A stretch of 17,942 nt of DNA from contig JBLMWU010000356.1 in the NCBI GenBank assembly GCA_050257395.1, positions 1 through 17,942 of the forward strand. The letters are read 5' to 3'. Positions 1 through 7,204 of this stretch are shown one piece after another (the stretch's first letter is position 1; the number at the start of each line of letters is the position of its first letter). The notes beneath the pieces are model-generated. The model was not told where the DNA came from, did not search any database, and saw nothing but the letters and a program-made list of their open reading frames with translations. This stretch comes from JAIRTY01 sp050257395. GTDB taxonomy: Bacteria > Actinomycetota > Actinomycetes > Streptosporangiales > Streptosporangiaceae. A program made the translations under genes and the position numbers.

Positions 1-75
1 GCCAAGCCCGCCGCCGCCAAGCCCGCCGCCGCCAAGCCGGCCAGCGCCAAGCCCGCGGCCGCGGAGAAGCCGGCC
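1..75 (+). repeat. 15-bp tandem repeat coding for AKPAA units
   Basis: Imperfect tandem copies of a 15-bp unit (GCCAAGCCCGCCGCC) run from the window edge to about position 75. They encode AKPAA, AKPAA, AKPAS, AKPAA and then AEKPAT. The array is cut by the window edge, so its total copy number is unknown. Such coding repeats often vary in copy number between strains. Confidence 0.75.
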
Positions 76-273
76 ACTCCCGCCGCCGCAGCAGCCGCGC
101 CGCTGCCGAACTACGAGGAGCTGACCGTTGCCTCGCTGCGTGCCCGGATGCGCGGCCTGAGCGCGGCCGACGTGCGCGGGCTGCTCGACTACGAGAAGTC
201 GCACGCGAACCGCGAAGCGGTGGTCACGATGTACGAGCGCCGCCTGGAGAAGATAGCCAGCGAGGCCAGCTGA
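1..273 (+). CDS. Lipid-droplet-associated-type protein, C-terminal part
   Basis: This is an open frame from the window edge to TGA at 271-273, so the N-terminus is missing. The visible 90 residues begin with a low-complexity Ala/Lys/Pro tract (AKPAA units). A short helical module follows: PNYEELTVASLRARMRGL, then a segment ending YERRLEKIASEAS. The module resembles the C-terminal part of the small actinobacterial proteins annotated as lipid-droplet-associated (Mycobacterium Rv1109c type), which lie directly upstream of xseA. The gene ends 27 nt before xseA on the same strand, which fits that order. The Lys/Pro/Ala tract suggests a flexible, basic, possibly nucleic-acid- or surface-binding linker; that role is inference. 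The family call rests on the module and on position only. Confidence 0.6.
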   Translation, partial: AKPAAAKPAAAKPASAKPAAAEKPATPAAAAAAPLPNYEELTVASLRARMRGLSAADVRGLLDYEKSHANREAVVTMYERRLEKIASEAS

Positions 274-300
274 CGCCGCCGCCCGGGCCAGCCTGCCCCG

Positions 301-1527
301 ATGCCTCTGGAGACGTCACCGGAATCGCCGGTCCCGGTCCGCAGCGTGCTGCGGATGGTCGGCGAGTGGATCGGCCGGCTGGGCCGGGTCTGGGTGGAAG
401 GCCAGATCGCGGAGCTGACCAGGCGCGGGGGGACCGTGTTCCTGACCCTCCGCGACCCGGTCGCGGCCGTGTCGGTCCGGGTGGTGTGCGCCCGGGCGGT
501 GCTGGACGCGACCGACCCGCCGCCCGCCGAGGGCGCCCGCGTCGTGGTCTGGGCCAGGCCTGACTTCAACACGAACCGCGGCTCGTTTTCCCTTGCGGCG
601 ATGGAGATACGGGCCGTCGGCATCGGGGAGCTGCTCGCCCGGCTGGAACGGCTCCGGCGGGCACTGGCCGCCGAAGGGCTCTTCGCCCGGGAGCGCAAGC
701 GCCCGCTGCCGTTCCTGCCCGCGTGCGTCGGCCTCATCTGCGGCCGCGACTCCGCAGCCGAGCGTGACGTGCTGCGCAACGCCTCCCGCCGCTGGCCGGC
801 GGTCCGCTTCCGGGTCGAGCAGTGCGCCGTCCAGGGCCCCTACGCCGTCGCCGAGGTCACCGAGGCACTCCAGCGGCTCGACGCCGATCAGTCGGTCGAG
901 GTCATCGTGATCGCCAGGGGCGGCGGCTCCCTGGAGGACCTGCTCCCGTTCTCCGACGAGTCCCTGGTGCGGGCGGTGGCGGCGTGCCGGACCCCGGTCG
1001 TGAGCGCCATCGGGCACGAGCAGGACGCGCCGCTCCTCGACCACGTCGCCGACGTGCGGGCATCCACCCCGACCGATGCCGCGCGGCGGGTGGTACCGGA
1101 CGTGGCGGAGCAGATCGCTCTCGTCCGCGAGCTGCGCGGCCGGGCCCGCCGGTCGCTGGCTGGCCGCCTCGACCGGGAGTCGTCGTGGCTGGCCGGGCAG
1201 CGCTCACGGCCAGCGCTCGCGGACCCGCGCCGGGAAGTGGAGCGGCTGGAGGAACAGGTGCTGGCGCTGGCCGAGCGCGCCCGCCGGTGCCTGGGAGCTC
1301 AGCTCACCCGGGCCGGCGATGACGTGGCGCACACCCGCAGCCGCCTGCTCGCCCTGTCCCCCGCCGCCACCCTGCAGCGCGGTTACGCGATCGTGCAGCG
1401 AACCGACGGCACGGTCGTCCGGAGTGCCGCAGATGTCGGCGCGGGCGAGCAGCTAGGAGTAAGGTTCGCTGATGACCAGCTGACGGTGACAGCCACCCAC
1501 CCGCAGGAGCGGGACCCGGAAAGCTAG
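301..1527 (+). CDS. xseA: Exodeoxyribonuclease VII large subunit
   Basis: This is the catalytic large subunit of exonuclease VII, which degrades single-stranded DNA from both ends to oligonucleotides and works in the cytoplasm with several XseB subunits. The 408-residue length is normal. Residues 10-105 form the N-terminal OB-fold (VWVEGQIAEL, then FSLAAMEIRAVGIGELLARLE). The nuclease domain carries GGGSLEDLLPF (207-217), SAIGHEQD (235-242) and the TPTDAA segment (256-261). A helical region and the C-terminal LQRGYAIV segment follow. The ATG at 301 puts the OB-fold at the usual distance. I see no strong Shine-Dalgarno sequence, so coupling to the gene 27 nt upstream is possible. The partner xseB is not adjacent, because an acyltransferase gene lies between them. 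Confidence 0.95.
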   Translation: MPLETSPESPVPVRSVLRMVGEWIGRLGRVWVEGQIAELTRRGGTVFLTLRDPVAAVSVRVVCARAVLDATDPPPAEGARVVVWARPDFNTNRGSFSLAAMEIRAVGIGELLARLERLRRALAAEGLFARERKRPLPFLPACVGLICGRDSAAERDVLRNASRRWPAVRFRVEQCAVQGPYAVAEVTEALQRLDADQSVEVIVIARGGGSLEDLLPFSDESLVRAVAACRTPVVSAIGHEQDAPLLDHVADVRASTPTDAARRVVPDVAEQIALVRELRGRARRSLAGRLDRESSWLAGQRSRPALADPRREVERLEEQVLALAERARRCLGAQLTRAGDDVAHTRSRLLALSPAATLQRGYAIVQRTDGTVVRSAADVGAGEQLGVRFADDQLTVTATHPQERDPES

Positions 1528-1587
1528 GGAATATCTTCCCCTCTACTACCTGTCACGGCGTTTCCTCTCGCACTCGACCGGCTGACA

Positions 1588-1604
1588 TCAGAGCATTGCT
1601 CTGA
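1588..1604. promoter_or_regulatory. Perfect palindrome upstream of the acyltransferase (candidate operator)
   Basis: TCAGAGC-ATT-GCTCTGA is a perfect 7-bp inverted repeat (8 bp if the centre is counted as a single T). It ends 19 nt before the GTG start at 1624, just ahead of the G-rich ribosome binding site. It also lies 60 nt after the xseA stop. No T-run follows, which argues against an intrinsic terminator and makes an operator or a leader hairpin more likely. Confidence 0.4.
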
Positions 1605-1623
1605 GCCGGGGGGAGTCCGCAAG

Positions 1624-3591
1624 GTGCCTGCAACGCAAACGACGGCAAAGATCGGCAATAGGGAAGGGCCGGCCCGGGTGCGCGCGCCGGGTCTCGACGG
1701 CGTGCGCGCGCTCGCCGTGCTCGCGGTCATCGCCTTCCACGAGGGGCTGCGCGCCGCGCCCGCCGGCTTCCTCGGGGTCGACATCTTCTTCGTGCTCAGC
1801 GGATACCTGATCACCGACCTGCTGGTGTCCAGACGCGACCGGCTCGGCGGGCTTAACCTGCGGGACTTCTGGGTGCGCCGGGCCCGGCGGCTGCTGCCGG
1901 CGCTGGCCGCGGTGCTCGTCGTCGTCACGGCGGCGGTGGCGGTGATCGAGCCCGGCCAGCTCGGCGCGCTGCGCCCGGCGCTTGCCGCGGCGGTCACCTA
2001 CTCCAGCAACTGGTACCAGGCGCTGCACCACCAGTCCTACTTCGCCGCCTTCGGCCCGCCACCGCCGCTGCAGCACTTGTGGTCGCTCGCCATTGAGGAG
2101 CAGTTCTACCTGGTCTGGCCGCTGCTGCTGGTGGCGATCCTGCGGATTGGCGACGGGCGGGCGCGGGCGGGCGCCGCCTGGGCGGGCGCCGCCGCGTCCG
2201 CGGTGGCCATGGCGCTGATGTACGTGCCCGGCTCCGATCCGTCGCTGGTGTACTACGGCACCGCCACCCACGCCACCGCGCTGCTGACCGGGGCGGCCGT
2301 CGCCCTGACCTGGCCGCTGTCCACCCTCGCCAGCGCGGCCGCGGAACGCACCCGGCAGCTCGACGTGCTGGGCGTCGCGGGCATCGCGGCGCTGGGCTGG
2401 GCAGTGGGCCACTTCTCCGGCGGCGACCCGGTGGTGTACCCGCTCGGGCTCACGATCGCCGCCCTGGCAGCCGCCGGGCTGGTCGCGGCGGCCGCCGCCC
2501 CTGGGGCGGTCGGCACGGCGCTGAGCTGGGAGCCGCTGCGCTGGATCGGCATCCGGTCCTACGGCATCTACCTCTGGCACTGGCCCGTCATCGCCCTCGC
2601 CACCGCGATTGCGGGACCGCGGACCGCGAGTCCCTGGCTGTGGGCGGCCGAGACAGTGGTGGCGATCGGGCTGGCGGCAGCCTCCTGGCGGTGGCTGGAG
2701 GAGCCCATCCTCCGCAACGGCTTCAGTGCCACCACCCGGGCCAGGCTCCGGCAGCTGGCCGGCTCGTTCTCGGCGGCCCGGCGGTCCCCGCTGGGGGCCA
2801 TGCCCGCGGTCGCGGCCACGGCCGCGCTGACGGTCGCCTGCACGGCCGGGTACGGCGTGCTGCATCCCCCGGCCGCGGCGTCCAGCGGCCTGCAGCAGCA
2901 GATCACCCGGGGGGCCAGGGTCAGCGCGGCCACCAGGGCGCATTCCTCGGCCGGGACACCCGCGGCGCCAGCACACCCGCAGACCCCGAGCCCGGCACCG
3001 GCCGCCGCCCCGCCCCGGGTGCACGGCAGGCAGGTCACCGCGGTCGGCGACTCAGTCATGCTCGCGGCCGCCCCCGAGCTGCAGGCGGCGCTGCCCGGCA
3101 TCTACATCGACGCGCAGGTCAGCCGGCAGTTCGGGGTCGGCCTCGGGATCGTCCGCCAGCTCGCCGCGGACGGCAGGCTGCGCAAGGTCGTGGTGATCGG
3201 GCTCGGCACCAACGGCACCGTCACCAGCCAGCAGATCCGCCAGCTGCTGGCGGCGGCCGGGCCCCGGCGCGCCCTGGTGTTCGTCAACACCTTCGTGCCC
3301 CGGCCCTGGGAGCAGGCGGACAACCGGGTGCTCGCGCAGGCCGCCAGCCGCTACCCCAACGTGGCGCTCGCCGACTGGCAGCACACCATCCGCCACCGCA
3401 CCTACCTGCTGTGGGGCGACGGCATCCACCCGAAGCCGGCCGGCGGCACCGTCTACGCCCGGATGATCAAGGCAGCGGTGCAGGCCGCCGCCGAGGGCCA
3501 CACCGTGGCCACGCCCGCCCGCGGGCGGATCACCGTGCCGTTCCTGCGGTCCCAGGCCGGCGCCGCGCTGCCGGCTAGGTTGGCACCGTGA
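1624..3591 (+). CDS. Acyltransferase 3 membrane protein with C-terminal SGNH domain (OafA/YrhL-like)
   Basis: This is an integral membrane O-acyltransferase that probably moves an acyl group, often acetyl, to an extracytoplasmic glycan or lipid; the substrate cannot be told from sequence. It has 655 residues. The Acyl_transf_3 domain (about 22-365) shows LDGVRALAVLAVIAFHEGL (24-42, conserved His39), FLGVDIFFVLSGYLIT (49-64) and HLWSLAIEEQFYLVWPL (151-167), with roughly ten membrane helices. One further helix lies near 393-412, followed by a Pro/Ala linker. The C-terminal SGNH hydrolase-like domain shows GDS with Ser477, Asn530 in GTNG, and DGIH with Asp599 and His602, so its triad looks intact. 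The GTG start follows a GGGGGGAG ribosome site (1608-1615) at 8 nt. The stop overlaps the xseB start by 4 nt. Its place inside the xseA-xseB pair is unusual. Confidence 0.9.
   Translation: MPATQTTAKIGNREGPARVRAPGLDGVRALAVLAVIAFHEGLRAAPAGFLGVDIFFVLSGYLITDLLVSRRDRLGGLNLRDFWVRRARRLLPALAAVLVVVTAAVAVIEPGQLGALRPALAAAVTYSSNWYQALHHQSYFAAFGPPPPLQHLWSLAIEEQFYLVWPLLLVAILRIGDGRARAGAAWAGAAASAVAMALMYVPGSDPSLVYYGTATHATALLTGAAVALTWPLSTLASAAAERTRQLDVLGVAGIAALGWAVGHFSGGDPVVYPLGLTIAALAAAGLVAAAAAPGAVGTALSWEPLRWIGIRSYGIYLWHWPVIALATAIAGPRTASPWLWAAETVVAIGLAAASWRWLEEPILRNGFSATTRARLRQLAGSFSAARRSPLGAMPAVAATAALTVACTAGYGVLHPPAAASSGLQQQITRGARVSAATRAHSSAGTPAAPAHPQTPSPAPAAAPPRVHGRQVTAVGDSVMLAAAPELQAALPGIYIDAQVSRQFGVGLGIVRQLAADGRLRKVVVIGLGTNGTVTSQQIRQLLAAAGPRRALVFVNTFVPRPWEQADNRVLAQAASRYPNVALADWQHTIRHRTYLLWGDGIHPKPAGGTVYARMIKAAVQAAAEGHTVATPARGRITVPFLRSQAGAALPARLAP
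3576..3581 (+). promoter_or_regulatory. Candidate leaderless -10 element for xseB
   Basis: TAGGTT lies inside the last codons of the acyltransferase gene, exactly 6 nt before the xseB GTG at 3588. A TAnnnT hexamer at this distance would start transcription at or next to the start codon, as in leaderless actinobacterial genes. No Shine-Dalgarno sequence is present before xseB, which agrees. No clear -35 is visible. Confidence 0.5.
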
Positions 3592-3863
3592 CCGGCAGCT
3601 CCGGCGAGCCCGGCCCGGGCACCCGCCAGGGCCCGGGCCAGATCAGCTACGAGCAGGCCCGCGACGAGCTGACCGACGTCGTGCGGCGGCTGGAGGCGGG
3701 CGGCCTCACCCTGGAGCAGTCACTGGAACTGTGGGAACGGGGAGAGCGGCTCGCTGACATCTGCTCCGAGTGGCTGGAAGGCGCCCGCGCCCGGCTCGCC
3801 GCCGCCATCTCCGCCCGGTCCGGGCCTGAGGCGGCCGCCGGCGGCGCCGCCGCGCCGTTCTGA
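3588..3863 (+). CDS. xseB: Exodeoxyribonuclease VII small subunit
   Basis: This is the small helical subunit that binds the XseA catalytic subunit in several copies to form exonuclease VII. It has 91 residues. The diagnostic helical hairpin runs from ISYEQARDELTDVVRRLEAG through LTLEQSLELWERGERLADIC (about residues 19-59). It is followed by an Ala-rich tail. The N-terminal 18 residues are a Gly/Pro-rich extension. The GTG start overlaps the acyltransferase TGA (GTGA). That permits either translational reinitiation or leaderless initiation from the TAGGTT element 6 nt upstream. Confidence 0.93.
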   Translation: MTGSSGEPGPGTRQGPGQISYEQARDELTDVVRRLEAGGLTLEQSLELWERGERLADICSEWLEGARARLAAAISARSGPEAAAGGAAAPF

Positions 3864-3909
3864 CAGCCACGCGTCGCATCCGGCCTGCCCCGCCGCACTC
3901 AGCCTGCCG

Positions 3910-3924
3910 CGCCGGTGACCGGCG
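3910..3924. terminator. GC hairpin after xseB, possible terminator
   Basis: CGCCGGT-G-ACCGGCG is a perfect 7-bp inverted repeat 46 nt past the xseB stop and well before glpX. The one-base centre means the real hairpin would be shorter, and there is no T-run. The core GCCGGTSACCGGC recurs after the first MFS gene at 7173-7185. It could be a weak or factor-assisted terminator, or a protein-binding palindrome. Confidence 0.25.
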
Positions 3925-3977
3925 GGGCCACACGGGTAACCACCGTGCGGGGGGAATGCCCGGCCGGGCGGGGTACG

Positions 3978-4006
3978 TAGGATTTCACCACGGCCACCAG
4001 GGAGGG
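3978..4006 (+). promoter_or_regulatory. Candidate glpX promoter -10 and ribosome binding site
   Basis: TAGGAT (3978-3983) is a plausible -10 hexamer, giving a leader of about 27 nt. A strong GGAGGG (4001-4006) sits 10 nt before the ATG at 4017 and supports that start. I see no convincing -35. Confidence 0.4.
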
Positions 4007-4016
4007 CTTTGCCATC

Positions 4017-5054
4017 ATGACCGAAAACGTGACGCCGGCCGGGCCGGCGGGGCCCACCGGGGGGACAGCCCCGGACCGGAACCTGGCGCTGGAACTGGCG
4101 CGGGTGACCGAGGCGGGCGCGATGGCCGCCGCACGGTGGGTGGGCCGCGGGGACAAGAACGGCGCCGACGCCGCCGCCGTGAACGCGATGCGCCTGCTGA
4201 TCAACAGCGTGTCCATGAACGGCGTGGTGGTCATCGGGGAAGGCGAGAAGGACCACGCCCCGATGCTCTACAACGGCGAGCAGGTGGGCGATGGCAGCGG
4301 TGCCGCCTGCGATGTGGCGGTGGACCCGATCGACGGCACCCGGCTGACCGCGAATGGCATGCCCAACGGCATCTCGGTGCTGGCGGTCAGCGCCCGCGGC
4401 TCCATGTACGACCCGTCCGCCGTCTTCTACATGCAGAAGCTGGTCACCGGCCCGGCCGCGGCGGGCGTGGTGGACATCGAGGCCCCGGTTGCCCACAACG
4501 TGAGCGCGGTGGCCAAGGCCAAGGGCTGCTCCCCGCAGGACGTGACCGTGGTGATCCTGGACCGGCCCCGGCACGAGCAGCTCATCTCCGAGGTCCGCGC
4601 CGCGGGCGCCCGGATCAAGCTGATCACCGACGGCGACGTGGCCGGCGCCATCATGGCCGCCCGCGACGGCACGGGTGTGGACCTGCTGCTCGGGATAGGC
4701 GGCACGCCCGAGGGCATCATCGCCGCCTGCGCGGTCAAGTGCCTCGGCGGCGTCATCCAGGGCAAGCTCGCCCCCCGCGACGACGCCGAGCGCGACCGGG
4801 CCGTCAGCGCCGGCCACGACCTGGCCAAGGTGCTGACCACCGACGATCTGGTGACGTCTGAGGACGCGTTCTTCGCGGCCACCGGCATCACCGACGGCGA
4901 GCTGCTGGCCGGCGTCCGGTACCGGGCAGGTGGGGCGACCACCCACTCGCTGGTCATGCGCGCACGGTCCGGGACCATCCGCACCATCACCAGCGAGCAC
5001 CAGCTCTGGAAGCTGCGGGCCTACAGCTCCATCAACTTCGACAGCGCCACCTGA
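4017..5054 (+). CDS. glpX: Class II fructose-1,6-bisphosphatase
   Basis: The enzyme converts fructose 1,6-bisphosphate to fructose 6-phosphate and phosphate, the committed step of gluconeogenesis, in the cytoplasm with Mg2+ or Mn2+. It has 345 residues, close to the family norm. Metal- and substrate-binding segments are clear: GRGDKNGADAAAVNAMR (43-59), VVIGEGEKDHAPMLYNGE (71-88) and DPIDGT (103-108). The later segments IKLITDGDVAGAI and GIGGTPEGI also fit. The first 18 residues are a Gly/Pro-rich extension. The ATG at 4017 is supported by GGAGGG upstream. A gene near xseA/xseB is a common actinobacterial location for glpX. It converges on the DUF1707 gene with a 37-bp gap. Confidence 0.95.
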   Translation: MTENVTPAGPAGPTGGTAPDRNLALELARVTEAGAMAAARWVGRGDKNGADAAAVNAMRLLINSVSMNGVVVIGEGEKDHAPMLYNGEQVGDGSGAACDVAVDPIDGTRLTANGMPNGISVLAVSARGSMYDPSAVFYMQKLVTGPAAAGVVDIEAPVAHNVSAVAKAKGCSPQDVTVVILDRPRHEQLISEVRAAGARIKLITDGDVAGAIMAARDGTGVDLLLGIGGTPEGIIAACAVKCLGGVIQGKLAPRDDAERDRAVSAGHDLAKVLTTDDLVTSEDAFFAATGITDGELLAGVRYRAGGATTHSLVMRARSGTIRTITSEHQLWKLRAYSSINFDSAT

Positions 5055-5091
5055 GGCCGCCCGCTCAGCCCGGTCAGCCAGGGCAACCCGG

Positions 5092-5694
5092 TCAGCGGCG
5101 GCGCGGGAACAGCCGCAGCCGGCGGCCGGATGCCCGCCGGGGCACGTGCGCCCGCACCTGCCCGGCCAGCGTGAACGCGCGGACCTCGATGACCGGCCGG
5201 CCGGCCGTGGCCGGCCGGAGGGCCGGCCCGCGGTCGCCCTGGTAGCGGCCGGCTGCGCTGCTGCGGGTGACGGACACCTCGACGCCCTCGGGAACCAGCA
5301 GGTGCAGCTGCCCGCCGATGACCGTCGCCTGCACCAGGGTGTGCTGGCCCTGCAGCAGGGCCTCGCGCAGGTCCAGCACGATGTGACCGCCCACCGTGGT
5401 GACGGTCAGCCGGTCGGGCACCACCCACCGGCCGGCCCGCTCCTCCCGGCGGAAGAACGCGACGATCACCCGGGAGTCGTCCAGCCGCAGCGGCTGCGCC
5501 GAGGGAGCGGCCAGGTCCTCCGTCAGCCGCGCGAGGTCGCCGAGCGTCCGGGCGGCGTAGGCACGCTGCACCCGGTGCGCGTGCTCATCGAGGGTCAGCC
5601 GGCCGTCGCTGGCCGCCTCGGCCAGGGCCGCCACCACCCGCTCGCGGTCAGCGTCTGAGGCACGCAGGTCGCGGGGACCGGGCCGGGAACTCAT
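5092..5694 (-). CDS. DUF1707 (SHOCT-like) domain protein with a LiaF-like C-terminal half
   Basis: This 200-residue protein has no membrane segment. Residues about 7-60 are the actinobacterial DUF1707 domain (DLRASDADRERVVAALAEA, then a segment ending in GDLARLTEDL). The second half is rich in beta strands (VTTVGGHIVLDLREALL, ATVIGGQLHLLVPEGVEVSV) and resembles the C-terminal domain of LiaF/DUF2154 cell-envelope-stress proteins. It ends in a very basic Arg-rich tail. DUF1707 proteins are abundant in actinobacteria and of unknown function. The ATG is preceded by TATTTT-N6 and no good Shine-Dalgarno sequence. The open frame continues far upstream without homology, so the ATG at 5694, just before the DUF1707 motif, is the sensible start. 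It is divergent from the MFS gene at 5950. Confidence 0.85.
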   Translation of the reverse strand: MSSRPGPRDLRASDADRERVVAALAEAASDGRLTLDEHAHRVQRAYAARTLGDLARLTEDLAAPSAQPLRLDDSRVIVAFFRREERAGRWVVPDRLTVTTVGGHIVLDLREALLQGQHTLVQATVIGGQLHLLVPEGVEVSVTRSSAAGRYQGDRGPALRPATAGRPVIEVRAFTLAGQVRAHVPRRASGRRLRLFPRRR

Positions 5695-5700
5695 GCCCTG

Positions 5701-5706
5701 AAAATA
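5701..5706 (-). promoter_or_regulatory. Candidate leaderless -10 for the DUF1707 gene
   Basis: Read on the minus strand, TATTTT ends 6 nt (CAGGGC) before the ATG at 5694. This is one of the few AT-rich hexamers in the window, and its spacing matches the TAnnnT-N6-RTG arrangement seen at xseB and at the deaminase-like gene. The divergent plus-strand -35 begins 8 bp away. Confidence 0.5.
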
Positions 5707-5713
5707 TCCGTCC

Positions 5714-5742
5714 TTGACCGCCGCTGTGGCCGTCCCTAAAGT
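5714..5742 (+). promoter_or_regulatory. Sigma70-type promoter TTGACC-N17-TAAAGT
   Basis: The -35 TTGACC (5714-5719) and -10 TAAAGT (5737-5742) are separated by exactly 17 bp, the best consensus match I see in the window. It faces the MFS gene that begins at 5950, implying a leader of about 200 nt. That leader contains the whole first copy of the modular repeat. It lies back to back with the DUF1707 promoter. Confidence 0.6.
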
Positions 5743-5756
5743 CCGACCGAACCAAA

Positions 5757-5936
5757 GAGAGGGCCGCGGCGCCGTCTGGACCGATGAACGCACCCGGAGG
5801 GGCGCGGTGCACCCAGGCCCAGGCGAGCCGAAGGGCCGCGCCGCCGTCTGGACTGACGAGCGAGGCGACGAAGGAGCCGGGGCGAGGAGGGAAGACGGCG
5901 GGCTCGAGCGGCCCGGAGGCGAGCGAGGGCCAGAAA
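5757..5936 (+). repeat. Modular hairpin repeat, copy 1 (forward)
   Basis: Two related units lie in tandem 72 bp apart (5761-5790 and 5833-5862, 26 of 30 bases equal), followed by a second module (about 5891-5936). The stretch 5805-5935 is roughly 90 % identical by eye to the reverse complement of 14561-14694. The paired arms are GGGCCGC (5833-5839) with GCGGCCC (5908-5914), and CCGCCGTCT (5841-5849) with AGACGGCGG (5893-5901), around a 43-nt loop. It ends directly at the ribosome binding site of the MFS gene. All frames are open because of base composition; I see no real protein in it. Confidence 0.8.
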
Positions 5937-5949
5937 AAAGGAGCGGATC

Positions 5950-7167
5950 ATGACCAGGGACCGGCGCGGGCGGGTGGCGACCGCGGTCGCCTACTTCATC
6001 CAGGGCCTGTGCTTCGCCGTCGTGGTGACCCGGGTGTCCGTCCTGCAGGACCGATTCCACCTGTCCAACGGGCAGCTCACGATCGTGCTGCTCATCGTCC
6101 CGGTGATCGCCGGGGTGGGCAGCGTGGTGGCGGGGCCGCTGGCGGCCCGGCGCGGCAGCCGCGCCGTGCTGCGGGTGGCCCAGCCCCTGGTCTGCCTGAC
6201 CCTGCCCGCGATCGGCTTCGCCAGCACGCTCGGTGAGCTGTATGTCGCGGTGGGGCTGTTCGGCCTGCTGCTGGGCGCGGTGGACGCGACCATGAACATG
6301 CAGGGCGGGATCACCGAGAAGCGCTACGGCTACAGCGTCATCACCGCGTTCTACAGCGGCTGGAGCGCGGCCGGGATCCTGGGCGGGCTGTGGAACGCCG
6401 CGGCGGGCAAGCTCGGCCTGTCCCTGGGCACGGCGTTCACCATCGCCGCCGCCGCGGGCCTGGCCGGCGCGCTGCTCACCGGGCGGGCGCTGTTCGGCAA
6501 GTCCGAGGACGTGGCGCCGGTGAGCGAGGCCGCGGCGAAGGCCGCCGGGGTCGCGATCCCGTGGCGGCCCATCATCCTCATCGGCATCGCCATGGGCTGC
6601 ATGTACATCGGGGACGCCGCGGTCTCCAACTTCAGCTCCGTCTACATGTCCTCGGTCCAGCACGGCAGCCGGGCAGTGCTCCCGCTCGCGTTCGCCGCGT
6701 ACCAGGCGCTGATGGTGGCCGGGCGGGCGATCGGCGACGTCACGGTCCGCCGGTTCGGCGCCGCCGGGGTGGTCCGCACCGGGGCCGTGGTGGCCGCGCT
6801 CGGCCTCGCGGGTGTGGTCCTCGCTCCCTCCCCCGTGCTGGCGATCGCCGCCTTCGCCGTGACCGGGCTCGGCTACTGCGTGGTCCCGCCGCAGTGCTTC
6901 TCGGCCACCGCGAAGCTGGACCCCACCGGCTCGGGCATCGCGATCTCCCGCGTCAACCTGTTCAACTACGCGGGGTTCGTCCTCGGGGCCGCCCTGGTCG
7001 GCGGCATCGCCGGGGTGGCCGGCGGGGCGGCGGGCTGGCGCGCCGCCTATGCCGCGCCGCTGGTGCTGGCGCTGATCATCGTGGCGCTGGCCCGTGGCTT
7101 CGCGCCCGCCCCGGCGGCGGTCCCGGCCGCGGCGGTCCCGCTGGCAGACCCCACCGAGGCGGCCTGA
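5950..7167 (+). CDS. MFS transporter, MosC/YbjJ-like
   Basis: This is a 405-residue permease of the major facilitator superfamily with about 12 predicted membrane helices. There are two six-helix halves joined by a loop near residues 180-205 (GKSEDVAPVSEAAAKAAGV). The start is MTRDRRGRVATAVAYFIQGL, and the segment VDATMNMQGGITEKRYG after helix 4 is typical of the MosC/YbjJ group. Members include a rhizopine-locus protein and exporters of unknown substrate; substrate and direction cannot be read from the sequence. The ATG at 5950 follows AAAAAAGGAG (5934-5943) at 6 nt, a strong ribosome site that marks the end of the upstream repeat. The gene is driven by the TTGACC/TAAAGT promoter and is followed after 92 bp by another MFS gene. 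Confidence 0.87.
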   Translation: MTRDRRGRVATAVAYFIQGLCFAVVVTRVSVLQDRFHLSNGQLTIVLLIVPVIAGVGSVVAGPLAARRGSRAVLRVAQPLVCLTLPAIGFASTLGELYVAVGLFGLLLGAVDATMNMQGGITEKRYGYSVITAFYSGWSAAGILGGLWNAAAGKLGLSLGTAFTIAAAAGLAGALLTGRALFGKSEDVAPVSEAAAKAAGVAIPWRPIILIGIAMGCMYIGDAAVSNFSSVYMSSVQHGSRAVLPLAFAAYQALMVAGRAIGDVTVRRFGAAGVVRTGAVVAALGLAGVVLAPSPVLAIAAFAVTGLGYCVVPPQCFSATAKLDPTGSGIAISRVNLFNYAGFVLGAALVGGIAGVAGGAAGWRAAYAAPLVLALIIVALARGFAPAPAAVPAAAVPLADPTEAA

Positions 7168-7172
7168 CCAGC

Positions 7173-7185
7173 GCCGGTCACCGGC
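7173..7185. terminator. GC palindrome directly after the MosC-like gene
   Basis: GCCGGT-C-ACCGGC begins 5 nt after the stop codon at 7165-7167. It has the same GCCGGTSACCGGC core as the palindrome after xseB. There is no T-run, so terminator function is only a possibility. Confidence 0.25.
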
Positions 7186-7204
7186 CCGGAATGCCCAGAT
7201 GGCG

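Noticed and set aside
5069..5096. 10-bp direct repeat CCCGGTCAGC between glpX and the DUF1707 gene
   Set aside because: It is short, GC-rich and isolated, with no element ends or partner elsewhere that I can see.
5757..5936. CRISPR array
   Set aside because: The repeated units are imperfect, long and not separated by unique spacers of constant length, and no cas genes are present.
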